Shown here piece by piece: positions 36,110 through 44,975 of a stretch of 64,000 bases of DNA; position 1 is the stretch's first letter, and each line of letters starts with the position of its first letter. This DNA is from Flavobacterium johnsoniae UW101. GTDB taxonomy: Bacteria; Bacteroidota; Bacteroidia; Flavobacteriales; Flavobacteriaceae. The DNA is taken from the NCBI RefSeq assembly GCF_000016645.1, contig NC_009441.1, positions 1,488,001 through 1,552,000 of the forward strand, read 5' to 3'. The notes under the pieces are model-generated. The model was not told the origin of the DNA. It did no database searches and worked only from the letters and a program-made list of their open reading frames with translations. The translations under genes were made by a program, and so were the position numbers.

Positions 36110-37453
36110 ATGAGAAAAAAGCAAGCCCAAATATTAGTTGTTGACGACCAGGAAGAAATTCTTTTTTCGGCAAAAATGATTCTCAAAAAACATTTTGAAA
36201 CCATTTTCACGACCAACAGCCCCAAAAAAATCATTTCAATTTTGAATGAAAATGAAATAAATGTGGTTTTGCTGGACATGAATTACCGAATTGGTTTTGA
36301 AGACGGGCGCGAAGGAATTCATTGGCTCAAAGAAATAAAAACGCTTTCGCCTAATACAATTGTAATTTTAATGACCGCTTTTGGAAAAATAGAAACCGCT
36401 GTTGAAGGCATTAAAATTGGCGCTTTTGATTATGTTTTAAAACCATGGCATAACGAAAAATTACTTGAAATTATTGATAAAGCTGTCGCCGAAAGCAGAA
36501 AAAACACTAAAAAGGTAATTGCAGAAAAAACAGAAAAACGATATTTTACAGGAACTTCCCAAAAAATAAAACAAGCCTATTCTGTAGCCGAAAAAGTCGC
36601 CAGAACAGATGCTAATGTTTTGATATTGGGAGAAAACGGAACCGGGAAATATGTTTTTGCCGAATTTATCCATCAAAATTCTGAAAGAAAAAATCAGCCT
36701 TTTGTGCATGTAGATTTAGGATCGTTGAGCGATAATTTATTCGAAAGCGAATTGTTTGGGTATGCAAAAGGGGCTTTTACAGATGCTAAAACCGATACGC
36801 CGGGAAGATTTGAAACAGCGCAGAACGGCACTATTTTTCTTGATGAAATAGGAAATATTCCGCTTCATCTTCAGGCGAAACTGCTTCATATTTTACAAAC
36901 CAAAACATTGACCAGATTAGGAGAAAGTAAACCACGTCCGTTAAATGTTCGTGTTATTGCGGCCACAAACAGTGATATTAAATCTGAAGTAAAAAACAAA
37001 ACTTTCCGAGAAGATTTGCTTTACCGAATTAATACAATGGAAATAAATCTTCCGCCTCTGCGTGAACGAAAAGACGACATAGTTCCGATGGCAAATTTTA
37101 TATTAGAAAATATCGCCCAAAAGTACAATCAGGAAAATTGGCGTTTTGATGAAAATGTATCACCATATCTGGAAAGATATCCGTGGAAAGGAAATGTTCG
37201 TGAAATGGAAAACAAAATCGAACGCGCTCTTATTTTAGCTGAAAACAATACAATTTCTGTAACCGATTTAGACATTCTTGATTTTGAGGAAATTCAGGAA
37301 AATGACGATAATCCGTTATCTGAAATGGAGAAAACAGCAATCGAAAAAGCACTTTTTAAACATCACGGAAACATCTCTAAAACCGCCGAAGAACTAGGAT
37401 TGTCAAGAGCTGCGTTGTATAGAAGAATTGAGAAGTACGATTTGAAGAATTAA
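36110..37453 (+). CDS. Sigma-54-dependent response regulator (NtrC family)
   Basis: The protein has 447 residues from ATG 36110; an earlier in-frame GTG at 36059 overlaps the palindrome and is not used. Receiver domain (about 7-125) with acceptor Asp56 in LLDMNY; AAA+ domain with Walker A GENGTGKY; ESELFGYAKGAFTDA replacing the usual GAFTGA loop; C-terminal Fis-type helix-turn-helix NISKTAEELGLSRAALYRR. When phosphorylated it should open the -24/-12 promoter of the divergent pump operon. The kinase gene follows. Confidence 0.94.
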   Translation: MRKKQAQILVVDDQEEILFSAKMILKKHFETIFTTNSPKKIISILNENEINVVLLDMNYRIGFEDGREGIHWLKEIKTLSPNTIVILMTAFGKIETAVEGIKIGAFDYVLKPWHNEKLLEIIDKAVAESRKNTKKVIAEKTEKRYFTGTSQKIKQAYSVAEKVARTDANVLILGENGTGKYVFAEFIHQNSERKNQPFVHVDLGSLSDNLFESELFGYAKGAFTDAKTDTPGRFETAQNGTIFLDEIGNIPLHLQAKLLHILQTKTLTRLGESKPRPLNVRVIAATNSDIKSEVKNKTFREDLLYRINTMEINLPPLRERKDDIVPMANFILENIAQKYNQENWRFDENVSPYLERYPWKGNVREMENKIERALILAENNTISVTDLDILDFEEIQENDDNPLSEMEKTAIEKALFKHHGNISKTAEELGLSRAALYRRIEKYDLKN

Positions 37454-37476
37454 AAAGAAAAAGCAAGAGGCAAGAA

Positions 37477-37575
37477 TTAAGATTTTTTTATCGACTTAAA
37501 TCTGCAAAATCTGTGTGAAACAAAAAAATAAAGACAAGAGCTAAAATTATTTTAATCATTTTAATCTGTGGCTAA
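37477..37575. repeat. Intergenic repeat remnant, family B-like
   Basis: CTGCAAAATCTGTGTGAAAC and ATTTTAATCTGTGGCTAAAA occur in the gap between regulator and kinase genes. They share words with the 13.4 and 20.3 kb repeats but show no long stem. Confidence 0.5.
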
Positions 37576-37586
37576 AAAATAAAGGA

Positions 37587-38912
37587 ATGAAAAACTGGAA
37601 ATTTTATAATGCATTTTTTGTGAGAGTTCTGTTCGTTATGACGCTCTTCTTTGTCTGTTTTTTCCTTATCTATAAAATGTTTTATTTCAATGCGCTTTTG
37701 GTTGGTTTTTTCGCATTTTTAACGCTAGCCGAAATGTATTTTTTTGTAAAAAACCAATTGCAGTTTTACGACAGAACTTTGTTTTCGATTTTACAGAATG
37801 ATTTTTCAACCAACTTTCCTGAGGAGAATAAAAGAGATAATTTTAAAAGTTTATATCTTTTATATGAAACGCTCAAAGTACAGCAGCAAGAACAAAAATC
37901 GAAGGAACTAATTTATCGTTCGCTTTTAAACAATATTGATTCTGCAGCTTTAATTCTGGAAAAAGAAAATAATGACTGGAATATTTTCCTGATGAATGAC
38001 TGCTTCTCGGACCTATTTAAAGTGCCAAAAGTAAGCCATTGGAAATATCTTAAAAACTATCTGCCGTCACTTTGCAATGAAATTGAAAAAACGGAGTTCG
38101 GTGAATTAAAATCGGCAATTTCGATTAAAATTGAAGATCAGGATCTGCAGACTTTTATGCTCCAGACTTCAAGAACACAAACCTATAACAAAGAATATTA
38201 TATTATTTTATTAGACAGCATTCAGCGTGTTATTGAGAAAAAAGAAAAAGAAGCCTGGATTAATTTGATGAAGATTATTTCGCATGAATTAATGAATTCC
38301 TTAACGCCAATTCGAGCGCTTTCGCAGAATCTGCTTCATATTGTCGATCAGGAAAATTTAGAAGAAGATGATTTTGATGACATTAAAAGCAGTATTTCCA
38401 CGATTATAAACCGAAGCGATCATTTGCAGGTTTTTGTTGAAAATTACCGAAAACTGGCCATGCTGCCAACTCCATCAAAACAAATGACGCCAATTAACGC
38501 TTTATTTGATGACTGTCTTAGAATCATGAGTCCTATTTTGAAAGCAGAAAACATTGAATTAATAAGTGATATTCATAGTTCGCGTTCGATTTTGATAGAT
38601 AAAAACCAGATGGAACAGGTAATTATTAATTTGATTACCAACAGCGTGTATGCTTTAAAAGAAAAGAATGAAAAGAAAATGTATGTGTCGAGTTATACCG
38701 AAAACAATCGTTTTTTTATCACGATTTCTGATAACGGAAAAGGAATCGATCCAGAAATTCAGGACAAAGTATTCCTGCCTTTTTTCACCACCAGAAAAGA
38801 CGGTGCGGGAATTGGTTTAACGCTTTCTAAAAACATCATCGAAGCGCACGGCGGTTATTTAAGCTACCAAACCGATGAAGATAAAACCAGTTTTGTGATC
38901 TGTTTGATCTAG
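37587..38912 (+). CDS. Membrane sensor histidine kinase
   Basis: The protein has 441 residues. Two N-terminal helices (about 10-30 and 33-55), a PAS-like middle region, then the dimerisation helix with His233 in ISHELMNSLTP, an N box (NLITNSVYALKEK), and G boxes DNGKGID and GAGIGLTLSK. It is the natural partner of the sigma-54 regulator immediately upstream. The periplasmic loop between helices is nearly absent, so it may sense membrane state or cytosolic signals (inference). Confidence 0.93.
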   Translation: MKNWKFYNAFFVRVLFVMTLFFVCFFLIYKMFYFNALLVGFFAFLTLAEMYFFVKNQLQFYDRTLFSILQNDFSTNFPEENKRDNFKSLYLLYETLKVQQQEQKSKELIYRSLLNNIDSAALILEKENNDWNIFLMNDCFSDLFKVPKVSHWKYLKNYLPSLCNEIEKTEFGELKSAISIKIEDQDLQTFMLQTSRTQTYNKEYYIILLDSIQRVIEKKEKEAWINLMKIISHELMNSLTPIRALSQNLLHIVDQENLEEDDFDDIKSSISTIINRSDHLQVFVENYRKLAMLPTPSKQMTPINALFDDCLRIMSPILKAENIELISDIHSSRSILIDKNQMEQVIINLITNSVYALKEKNEKKMYVSSYTENNRFFITISDNGKGIDPEIQDKVFLPFFTTRKDGAGIGLTLSKNIIEAHGGYLSYQTDEDKTSFVICLI

Positions 38913-38941
38913 TTTTTTTGAACCATATAAGTGATATAAGT

Positions 38942-39268
38942 CTAACCCTGGATTTCTGGTTTCCAAAAGTGCTTTTCAAAATCTACAATTTGATTGTCAA
39001 CCACTTTAATGCCTTCGCTTTCTAAAAGCTGCTGCATTAAATTCGTTCCTTCAAAATGATGTTTTCCTGTCAAAAGTCCTTTTTGGTTTACCACTCTGTG
39101 TGCCGGAACATCGTCCATGTTATGACACGCGTTCATTGCCCAGCCCACCATTCTTGCCGAACGTGCTGTTCCTAATGCCTTTGCAATTGCACCATAAGAA
39201 GTTACCTTTCCGTACGGAATTTGTCTGGCAACTGCATAAACTCTTTCGAAAAAATTTTCCTCAGCCAT
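38942..39268 (-). CDS. Alkyltransferase-like protein (ATL), MGMT fold without catalytic Cys
   Basis: The protein has 108 residues, equal to the DNA-binding C-terminal domain of O6-alkylguanine transferases. GKVTSYGAIAKALG and ARMVGWAMNACH are the recognition helix and arginine finger. The PCHRV active site reads PAHRV, so it cannot accept an alkyl group; ATL proteins flag O6-alkylguanine for nucleotide-excision repair. It is convergent with the kinase gene. Confidence 0.93.
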   Translation of the reverse strand: MAEENFFERVYAVARQIPYGKVTSYGAIAKALGTARSARMVGWAMNACHNMDDVPAHRVVNQKGLLTGKHHFEGTNLMQQLLESEGIKVVDNQIVDFEKHFWKPEIQG

Positions 39269-39275
39269 AAATAAG

Positions 39276-39396
39276 TCTTTTGCTGCAGATTAATTGGATT
39301 AATATTTAAAAAAAATCCCTTTATATCTGCAAAATCTGCGGGAAAAAATATTTACCACAAAGTAAAATAATCAATTTAATTCGTGTAATCTGCGGC
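39276..39396. repeat. Intergenic repeat remnant, family B-like
   Basis: CTGCAGATTAATTGGATTAA near the left and TTTAATTCGTGTAATCTGCGG at the right end, with ATCTGCAAAATCTGCGGG between. Imperfect inverted relation; same vocabulary as the other family B copies. Confidence 0.55.
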
Positions 39397-39403
39397 CCTA
39401 TTT

Positions 39404-40042
39404 TTATCCGAAATAATAATTCAAAATATTAAAGAGTGTTACAATCGCAACAAGGCCTGTAATGCTTCCTATAATTGTGTTCATGTTCCGCATTAAATAA
39501 TCGGTTTTCTTTTCAATTTTTCCAAAGAAAGCGATATAACTGTATAAAACGGCAAAAGATCCCAGAATAGACCCTAAAACAAAGGTGAAAATAATTATAT
39601 TTTCAAATACAAAAAGATGGTATGAGGCCAAAGTTACACTCACAACAACATAATACGGAATTGGAAAAAAGTTCAATGCAGAAAGCAGCATTCCTAAAAA
39701 GAAACGGCTTTTTTTACTGCTCTTTTTAATCTTTGATTTTTTCTTGGTTTTGGGTTCTTTGGCAATAAACAAAAAGTAAATCGTTAAGATCGCAAAAATA
39801 ACAAAACCAACTTCACGTAATAAGGTTACAACATCTGGTCTGTTGTCGATTACTCTTGCAAATAAAACCGCAACATAAACCTGAAAAAATATTACCAAAA
39901 CGGCACCAATAACAAACCATAAAGCATTCTTTTTTCCTTCTTTCAGATTTATTTTGGCTGCCGTCATGTTGATTAAACCTGGCGGAATAATCCCAATTGC
40001 AGCAGCAATAAAGCCCGAAAGTAATGGAGTAAGATATACCAT
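39404..40042 (-). CDS. LysE-family transporter
   Basis: The protein has 212 residues and about six hydrophobic helices, beginning LTPLLSGFIAAAIGIIPPGLINMTAAKINL, with PPG and NM as the LysE/RhtB-type first-helix signature. A lysine/serine-rich cytoplasmic loop (KTKKKSKIKKSSKKSR) divides it. The family exports amino acids across the inner membrane; the substrate is unknown. It is 39 bp downstream of trmB on the same strand. Confidence 0.85.
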   Translation of the reverse strand: MVYLTPLLSGFIAAAIGIIPPGLINMTAAKINLKEGKKNALWFVIGAVLVIFFQVYVAVLFARVIDNRPDVVTLLREVGFVIFAILTIYFLFIAKEPKTKKKSKIKKSSKKSRFFLGMLLSALNFFPIPYYVVVSVTLASYHLFVFENIIIFTFVLGSILGSFAVLYSYIAFFGKIEKKTDYLMRNMNTIIGSITGLVAIVTLFNILNYYFG

Positions 40043-40081
40043 TCAGTTGTTTAAGCGGTTAGAAATGTTTCGAAAATTAAA

Positions 40082-40759
40082 TTAGTCTTTAATTTTGAAA
40101 CGAATATACGTAATTGCCTTGTTAATTTCTAAATATTGTTTTTCGTAAAAAGTCTGGATTGAAGTTACAACTTCTGGACTTCCTTCGTTTTTGTAAACAT
40201 TATGATTGGCATATAAAACTTCGTGTCCTTCACCATGAAGAAGTCCAAGCGTATAGCCATGCATAAATTCGCTGTCGGTTTTTAAGTTTACGACACCGTC
40301 TTTTTTAAGGATTTTTTTGTACAATTTCAAGAACTCAGAATTCGTCATTCTGTGTTTTGTTCTCTTGTATTTAATTTGCGGGTCCGGAAAAGTAATCCAG
40401 ATTTCGTCTACTTCACCTTCGGCAAAAATATGATTAATTAATTCGATTTGAGTTCGAACAAAAGCAACATTATGAAGACCGTTTTCGACAGCTGTTTTGG
40501 CACCACGCCAGAAACGTGCACCTTTAATGTCGATTCCGATAAAATTTTTGTTAGGATATTTTTTTGCTAATCCAACTGAGTATTCACCTTTTCCGCATCC
40601 TAATTCTAAAACCAGAGGATTATCATTTTTAAAGAAATCAGAATTCCATTTTCCCTTCAAAGGCATTAAGTCGCCTACAACTTCTTCTCTTGTTGGTTGA
40701 AAAACGTTTTGAAATGTTTCGTTTTCTCTGAATCTTTTAAGTTTATTTTTACTTCCCAC
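40082..40759 (-). CDS. trmB: tRNA (guanine-N7-)-methyltransferase
   Basis: The protein has 225 residues. It methylates G46 of tRNAs with SAM. The SAM loop LELGCGKGEYSVGLA (about residues 51-65), NFIGIDIKGARFWRG, and WITFPDPQIKYKRTKHRMTN are the TrmB signatures. Length is as expected. It is followed by the LysE gene, with no obvious functional link. Confidence 0.96.
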   Translation of the reverse strand: MGSKNKLKRFRENETFQNVFQPTREEVVGDLMPLKGKWNSDFFKNDNPLVLELGCGKGEYSVGLAKKYPNKNFIGIDIKGARFWRGAKTAVENGLHNVAFVRTQIELINHIFAEGEVDEIWITFPDPQIKYKRTKHRMTNSEFLKLYKKILKKDGVVNLKTDSEFMHGYTLGLLHGEGHEVLYANHNVYKNEGSPEVVTSIQTFYEKQYLEINKAITYIRFKIKD

Positions 40760-40831
40760 TTTTTATAAAAATTTTGAGCAAAATTAAGGAATATAAACGA
40801 ATGAAAATAGCGGAATTAGGTTTTAAAATGT

Positions 40832-41071
40832 TTTCCGCCGAGATTTTACAGATTAAAAAGATTTTTTAACTGGTAATCATGTTTAGTCCCTACGGGACAA
40901 CTGAAAGAGGATGACATTGATTTTACCGATATATAATCTCTATGAGATATGCTCCGTTAGGGGTTAAATATTGGTAGAAAAAGGTATGTTAAGAGTAAAA
41001 TGAAATTTTAGCCGCAGATTTCACAGATTACAAGGGATTTTTTAACCTGTTTAATCCGTGAAATCTGCGGC
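40832..41071. repeat. Composite intergenic repeat region
   Basis: The right part is a near-perfect stem: GCCGCAGATTTCACAGATTA (41011-41030) and TAATCCGTGAAATCTGCGGC (41052-41071). The middle holds GTCCCTACGGGAC and ATCTCTATGAGAT hairpins and CTCCGTTAGGGGTT, a different family. The left end has a degraded half (CGCCGAGATTTTACAGATT). The 321-bp gap between trmB and amt contains nothing else recognisable. Confidence 0.8.
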
Positions 41072-41080
41072 TTATTCTTT

Positions 41081-42463
41081 TTAACCGTAATGCGGTTCAG
41101 TAATTGGTTTTAATTTTGGATCAAGGGTTTCATCGTGCTGTGATAAATCCAATCCGATATGTTCAGATTCTTCTGAAACTCTCAAAGGAATAATAAAATT
41201 GGTTACTTTAAACAAGAAATAAGCTCCGAAGAAAGTAAATACAGAAACCAAAACAAGCGCCATCATGTGATGTCCGAAAACATTCCAGCCTCCGTGCAGT
41301 AAACTTGCATTTTCGCCATGAGCAAAAATAGCAGTTAAAATCATTCCCATAATTCCGCCGACACCGTGACACGCAAAAACATCAAGCGTATCATCAAATC
41401 TTTTAGAGTATTTACAATTTACAGCTGTGTTTGAAACCAAAGCCGTTACAAATCCGAAGAACATACTTTCTGGCACAGAAACAAATCCTGCAGCCGGAGT
41501 AATAGCAACCAGACCCACAACAGCACCAATACAAGCGCCAAGAGCCGAAACTTTTCTTCCGTTCATTCTGTCAAAGAAAATCCAGGTTAACATTGCAGCG
41601 GCAGATGAAGTAGTGGTAGTAGCAAAAGCCATTGCAGCAGTTCCGTTAGCGGCAAGAGCAGATCCGGCGTTGAAACCAAACCATCCAAACCATAACATTC
41701 CTGTTCCTAATAATACAAACGGAATATTGGTTGGAATGTGCTGGCTGTTTTTTCTTTTACCTAAAACAATAACTCCTGCCAAAGCAGCAAAACCAGAACT
41801 CATGTGTACTACAGTTCCTCCGGCAAAATCTTTTACGCCAAAATAACTTCCTAAAACACCCGTTGGATACCAAACGGCGTGACATAAAGGAGCATATATA
41901 AAAATGGTAAATAAGCTGATGAAAACTAAATAAGAGATAAAACGAACACGTTCTGCAAATGAACCCGTGATAATTGCCGGACATATAATGGCAAATTTCA
42001 TCTGGAACAAAGCAAAAAGCATAAACGGAATCGTACTTGCCAATTGTTTATGAGGCAGAACGCCAACATAATCCATAAAGGCAAAAGTAGCAGGATTTCC
42101 AAAAAAGCTGTAAAAATGATCTCCAGAACCAAAACCAACCGGTTCTCCAAAAGCAAGACTAAAAGCGACAACAACCCATAAAAGTGTTACAACGCCCAGA
42201 CAGATAAAACTTTGAAGCATGGTAGAAATAACATTCTTTCTGCCTACCATTCCGCCGTAAAAGAAAGACAATCCCGGCGTCATGATTAAAACCAGACAGC
42301 TCGACGTAAGCATCCAGGCAACATCGGCAGGTACAATGTGGTCTGTAGTTCCAAATTCAGATAAAACATAATTATTTTCAGTCACCGTTGGCCAAAATGC
42401 ACCTATCGTGCAAACGACACTTATCATAATAAAGGAAATGATCCAGCGTTTTTCTATTTTCAT
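41081..42463 (-). CDS. amt: Ammonium transporter
   Basis: The protein has 460 residues, 11 helices plus an N-terminal hydrophobic segment that may be a cleaved signal. PGLSFFYGGMVGRKN, ITGSFAERVRF and the twin pore histidines His220 (VVHMSSGFAAL) and His366 (ACHGVGGIMG) are present. It admits ammonium at the inner membrane. No PII (glnK) gene is adjacent, which is unusual for an amt gene. A TAACTTTG box at 42502-42509 (minus strand) may be its promoter. Confidence 0.96.
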   Translation of the reverse strand: MKIEKRWIISFIMISVVCTIGAFWPTVTENNYVLSEFGTTDHIVPADVAWMLTSSCLVLIMTPGLSFFYGGMVGRKNVISTMLQSFICLGVVTLLWVVVAFSLAFGEPVGFGSGDHFYSFFGNPATFAFMDYVGVLPHKQLASTIPFMLFALFQMKFAIICPAIITGSFAERVRFISYLVFISLFTIFIYAPLCHAVWYPTGVLGSYFGVKDFAGGTVVHMSSGFAALAGVIVLGKRKNSQHIPTNIPFVLLGTGMLWFGWFGFNAGSALAANGTAAMAFATTTTSSAAAMLTWIFFDRMNGRKVSALGACIGAVVGLVAITPAAGFVSVPESMFFGFVTALVSNTAVNCKYSKRFDDTLDVFACHGVGGIMGMILTAIFAHGENASLLHGGWNVFGHHMMALVLVSVFTFFGAYFLFKVTNFIIPLRVSEESEHIGLDLSQHDETLDPKLKPITEPHYG

Positions 42464-42725
42464 TTTTAAAATACTTTAATGAACCCTATTTTTTTTGGGG
42501 TCAAAGTTATAAAAAATTAAATATTTTGATTTTAAGGGCTGTAAAAATAGTGGCTAGGCTTTTATTTTAGTCAATTTTATAAAATACAACTCGTTTTTTT
42601 GACGGAATTTCATTTTAAGGACTCAAAAAACGACCAATATTGTCAATTGTATTATAATTTATTTGATATCTGAATTTGTAACGTACTAGAAAAGTTATGT
42701 TTATAAGAATAAAACCAAAAAATGT

Positions 42726-43214
42726 TTATTTTTTTTGAAGCTTCGCAATCAAAGCGTCTTCAATAGGGGCTTTAATTTTGGTTACAGCATCAACCTCATC
42801 ATTCGGGATCGTCATAGATAAAACATAGTGCTGAATTTTCCATTCTTTCCCCACTTTTACCAAAACACCAGAACCGCGGCAGATTTTCATTTGTGTATCT
42901 AATAATTCATCAAACCAAGCCAGTTTTCCTGATTTGTCAAAAAAGATGTGACGTTCTAAAGCTTTAAAATTCCAAGTTGTTCCTTTGTCGAAAAATGGTT
43001 TTGCCCAAACAGCAAACTCTTTTTTAGTCCAGTTTTCGGTTGCATCAGTTCCAATGTAAACCGCATCATCTGCCAAAACATTAAAATAGGCATCAAATTT
43101 TACTTCGCCTGCCGCTTTGTGCCATGCATCAAGAGTTTGATTGATTTTGTCTTTGTCAGTTTGAGCATTTGCAAAAGAAACCGTCAATAATAATAGTAAA
43201 AGTGTTTTTTTCAT
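42726..43214 (-). CDS. Secreted NTF2-like (SnoaL/DUF4440) protein
   Basis: The protein has 162 residues and a signal peptide MKKTLLLLLLTVSFANAQ. INQTLDAWHKAAGEVKFDAYFN and LADDAVYIGTDATENWTKKEF follow the NTF2-like cone fold seen in many small enzymes and binding proteins, then KEWKIQHYVLSMTIPND, the usual last strands. No catalytic assignment is possible. It appears monocistronic. Confidence 0.85.
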   Translation of the reverse strand: MKKTLLLLLLTVSFANAQTDKDKINQTLDAWHKAAGEVKFDAYFNVLADDAVYIGTDATENWTKKEFAVWAKPFFDKGTTWNFKALERHIFFDKSGKLAWFDELLDTQMKICRGSGVLVKVGKEWKIQHYVLSMTIPNDEVDAVTKIKAPIEDALIAKLQKK

Positions 43215-43266
43215 GAGAGATTTTATTTGAGTTTAAAGGTAAGAATTTTTTAAACTGATGTGAGAA

Positions 43267-43355
43267 TGGCACACGGATTTTACAGATTTAAACCGGTTAA
43301 CAGCAGATAAAATTATTTAATTATTCGTCTAATCTGTAAAATCAGTGGTCGACAA
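43267..43355. repeat. Intergenic inverted repeat, family B-like
   Basis: CACGGATTTTACAGATTTAA on the left and TCTAATCTGTAAAATCAGTGG on the right form an imperfect stem around an AT-rich centre, between divergent genes. Confidence 0.65.
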
Positions 43356-43438
43356 TTTACAGGCTAGTTAAAAACATATTCAAAGTTAAACTTAAATTAT
43401 TCTTACATTTCTTATATGGCGTAATCCTAAAAAACAAG

Positions 43439-43446
43439 TATATTTG
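43439..43446 (+). promoter_or_regulatory. -7 box of the triple-repeat lipoprotein gene
   Basis: TATATTTG, 24 bp before the ATG at 43471; the -33 element is unclear. The TTG of this box would be the start of a longer frame, which argues against that longer start. Confidence 0.5.
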
Positions 43447-43470
43447 AGTGCTTTAAAAATATCCCAAATT

Positions 43471-44139
43471 ATGAATCCAAAAATCTTTATAAGCTCACTT
43501 GCTATAACATCATTACTTTTTGTTTCCTGCAAAAAGGAATTAGAACCGCAAGAAAACACTTCGACGTCTGAATTGGTTAGACTTGGACTTGCAAAAGATA
43601 CAACTAAAACACCTTCAGTAGTACAGCAGACTCAAGCTTCACCATCAAATCCAAATACAGTTTTAAGTGATACAAAAGGATTAAATCCGGCTCACGGACA
43701 ACCGGGACATCGCTGCGATATTGCCGTTGGAGCGCCTTTAAATTCGGCACCAACACAGCAGGTTCAGACAACTCAGGCGCAAACGGGACAAACGGTTCAG
43801 GTAAATCCGAATCAAAAAAATGTGGTTACTACAACAACAACGCCAGTAAAAACAGCAAAAGGAATGAATCCGCCGCACGGACAGCCGGGCCATAGATGTG
43901 ATATTCCGGTTGGAGCGCCTTTAAATTCTCCGGCTGCTAAAACTGCCACAACGTCGACAGCACAAAGCGGAACATCTACACAAAATTTTACAGTTTCACC
44001 TCCGCCGGCAGGGAATCCGGTTCCGGCATTATTGAGTACAGAAGCTAGTCAAACGGTAGCAGAAGGAATGAATCCGCCGCACGGACAACCAGGACATCGA
44101 TGTGATGTTGCCGTAGGAGCACCGTTGCCGAAATCATAG
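43471..44139 (+). CDS. Lipoprotein with three HGQPGHRCD repeats, function unknown
   Basis: The protein has 222 residues from ATG 43471. A lipobox LLFVSC places the lipidated Cys at residue 20. Three copies of a 21-residue unit NP(A/P)HGQPGHRCD(I/V)xVGAPL start near residues 71, 132 and 200, separated by Thr/Gln/Pro-rich linkers of about 40-48 residues. Each unit keeps two His, one Cys and one Asp, which could bind a metal or heme (inference). I recall similar single motifs at the end of other Bacteroidetes proteins but know no named family. Confidence 0.85.
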   Translation: MNPKIFISSLAITSLLFVSCKKELEPQENTSTSELVRLGLAKDTTKTPSVVQQTQASPSNPNTVLSDTKGLNPAHGQPGHRCDIAVGAPLNSAPTQQVQTTQAQTGQTVQVNPNQKNVVTTTTTPVKTAKGMNPPHGQPGHRCDIPVGAPLNSPAAKTATTSTAQSGTSTQNFTVSPPPAGNPVPALLSTEASQTVAEGMNPPHGQPGHRCDVAVGAPLPKS

Positions 44140-44177
44140 AGGAGAGATACAAAGATACTAAGTAACAAAGATGCAAA

Positions 44178-44254
44178 GTGACAAAGATGCAAAGTGACAA
44201 AGTAAAACAAACGCAAAAAAACTTTGAACCTTTGTCACTTTGCATCTTTGTCAC
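44178..44254. repeat. Perfect 25-bp inverted repeat (AAAGATGCAAAGTGACAAAG)
   Basis: The arms at 44178-44202 and 44230-44254 are exact complements. The left flank contains further partial copies of the same word, so the element is also tandemly repetitive. Confidence 0.92.
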
Positions 44255-44256
44255 TT

Positions 44257-44312
44257 CAAAATAGATAAAAAAAAGACGTTTCATTTGAAACGTCTTTTTT
44301 TTATCTATTTTG
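44257..44312. terminator. Very long bidirectional terminator hairpin
   Basis: Arms 44257-44283 and 44286-44312 are perfect complements (27 bp) and contain AAAAGACGTTTCA / TGAAACGTCTTTT with A8/T8 tracts. It lies between the lipoprotein gene and the convergent hibernation-factor gene and can stop transcription from both sides. Confidence 0.9.
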
Positions 44313-44316
44313 GAAC

Positions 44317-44631
44317 TTAATGCGCTTTCAATTTTTCGAAAGTCGTAGTAAGAGATTTTTTAATTTTACTCAAAGCACCGTTAAAAGCTTTTTCAAGAGT
44401 TTCTGCGTGTTCTGTTACAGTGATTGGCTGTAGTTTTGCAGTTCGGACTTCAAGAACACATTTTTTATCATTCAGGCTGAATTTCTCGCCATTTTCATCT
44501 CCAAAATGAACTTCGATTCGCGTGATTTTATCTTCAAAACGCGCTAAGCCTTTTTCTAATTCTTCAGAGAAATATTTTTCTAATCTTTGGTGTCCTTCGA
44601 TGTTTTTGTCGGTGTTGATTTGAATTTTCAT
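44317..44631 (-). CDS. Ribosome hibernation-promoting factor (HPF/RaiA family), short form
   Basis: The protein has 104 residues: IQINTDKNIEGHQRLEKYFSEEL, then KITRIEVHFGDENGEKF, and ALSKIKKSLTTTFEKLK at the end, with the alternation of the S30AE beta-alpha fold. It binds idle 30S subunits and protects ribosomes in stationary phase. It has no long C-terminal dimerisation domain. Confidence 0.93.
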   Translation of the reverse strand: MKIQINTDKNIEGHQRLEKYFSEELEKGLARFEDKITRIEVHFGDENGEKFSLNDKKCVLEVRTAKLQPITVTEHAETLEKAFNGALSKIKKSLTTTFEKLKAH

Positions 44632-44823
44632 AACGGTTTATATTTAATGATTGTTTCTCAAATCTATCCATTTTCAAAGCAAAAGCCAAGCGAGTTAATA
44701 AAACATTATGATATTTTTAGGGTTAAATTTTAATTTCTGCGAAAGATAAAACGGACTGCAAACTCTGTATCAGCAGATAAAGTAAATTGTAAGAAAAACA
44801 CAAAACTCTCTTAGGATTTTTAA

Positions 44824-44831
44824 TATCTTTG
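44824..44831 (+). promoter_or_regulatory. -7 box upstream of the small gene with duplicated start
   Basis: TATCTTTG, 20 bp before the first possible ATG (44852). It predicts a transcript starting near 44837, so both possible start codons would be transcribed. Confidence 0.55.
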
Positions 44832-44838
44832 CAGTCCT

Positions 44839-44975
44839 AAAATTTCAGATTATGAACACAACAAAACTTCTTGCCCGTGTGGTACGCTGGCGGTATTGGA
44901 AACAACTGCACGCTCTGAAATGCGTAGGACAGCTAACCCATGCGGGTTTATATTCCTTAAAATTTCAGATTATGA
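44839..44975 (+). repeat. 17-bp direct repeat bounding a 103-bp GC-richer insert
   Basis: AAAATTTCAGATTATGA occurs at 44839-44855 and again at 44959-44975, exactly 120 bp apart. The DNA between is visibly GC-richer than its flanks and contains a hairpin AACCC-ATGC-GGGTT (44935-44948). The repeat includes the ATG, so the insert adds 40 codons in frame. Confidence 0.85.

Noticed and set aside
44045..44284. 79-codon minus-strand frame
   Set aside because: Antisense to the lipoprotein end and continues through the AAAGTGAC repeat.
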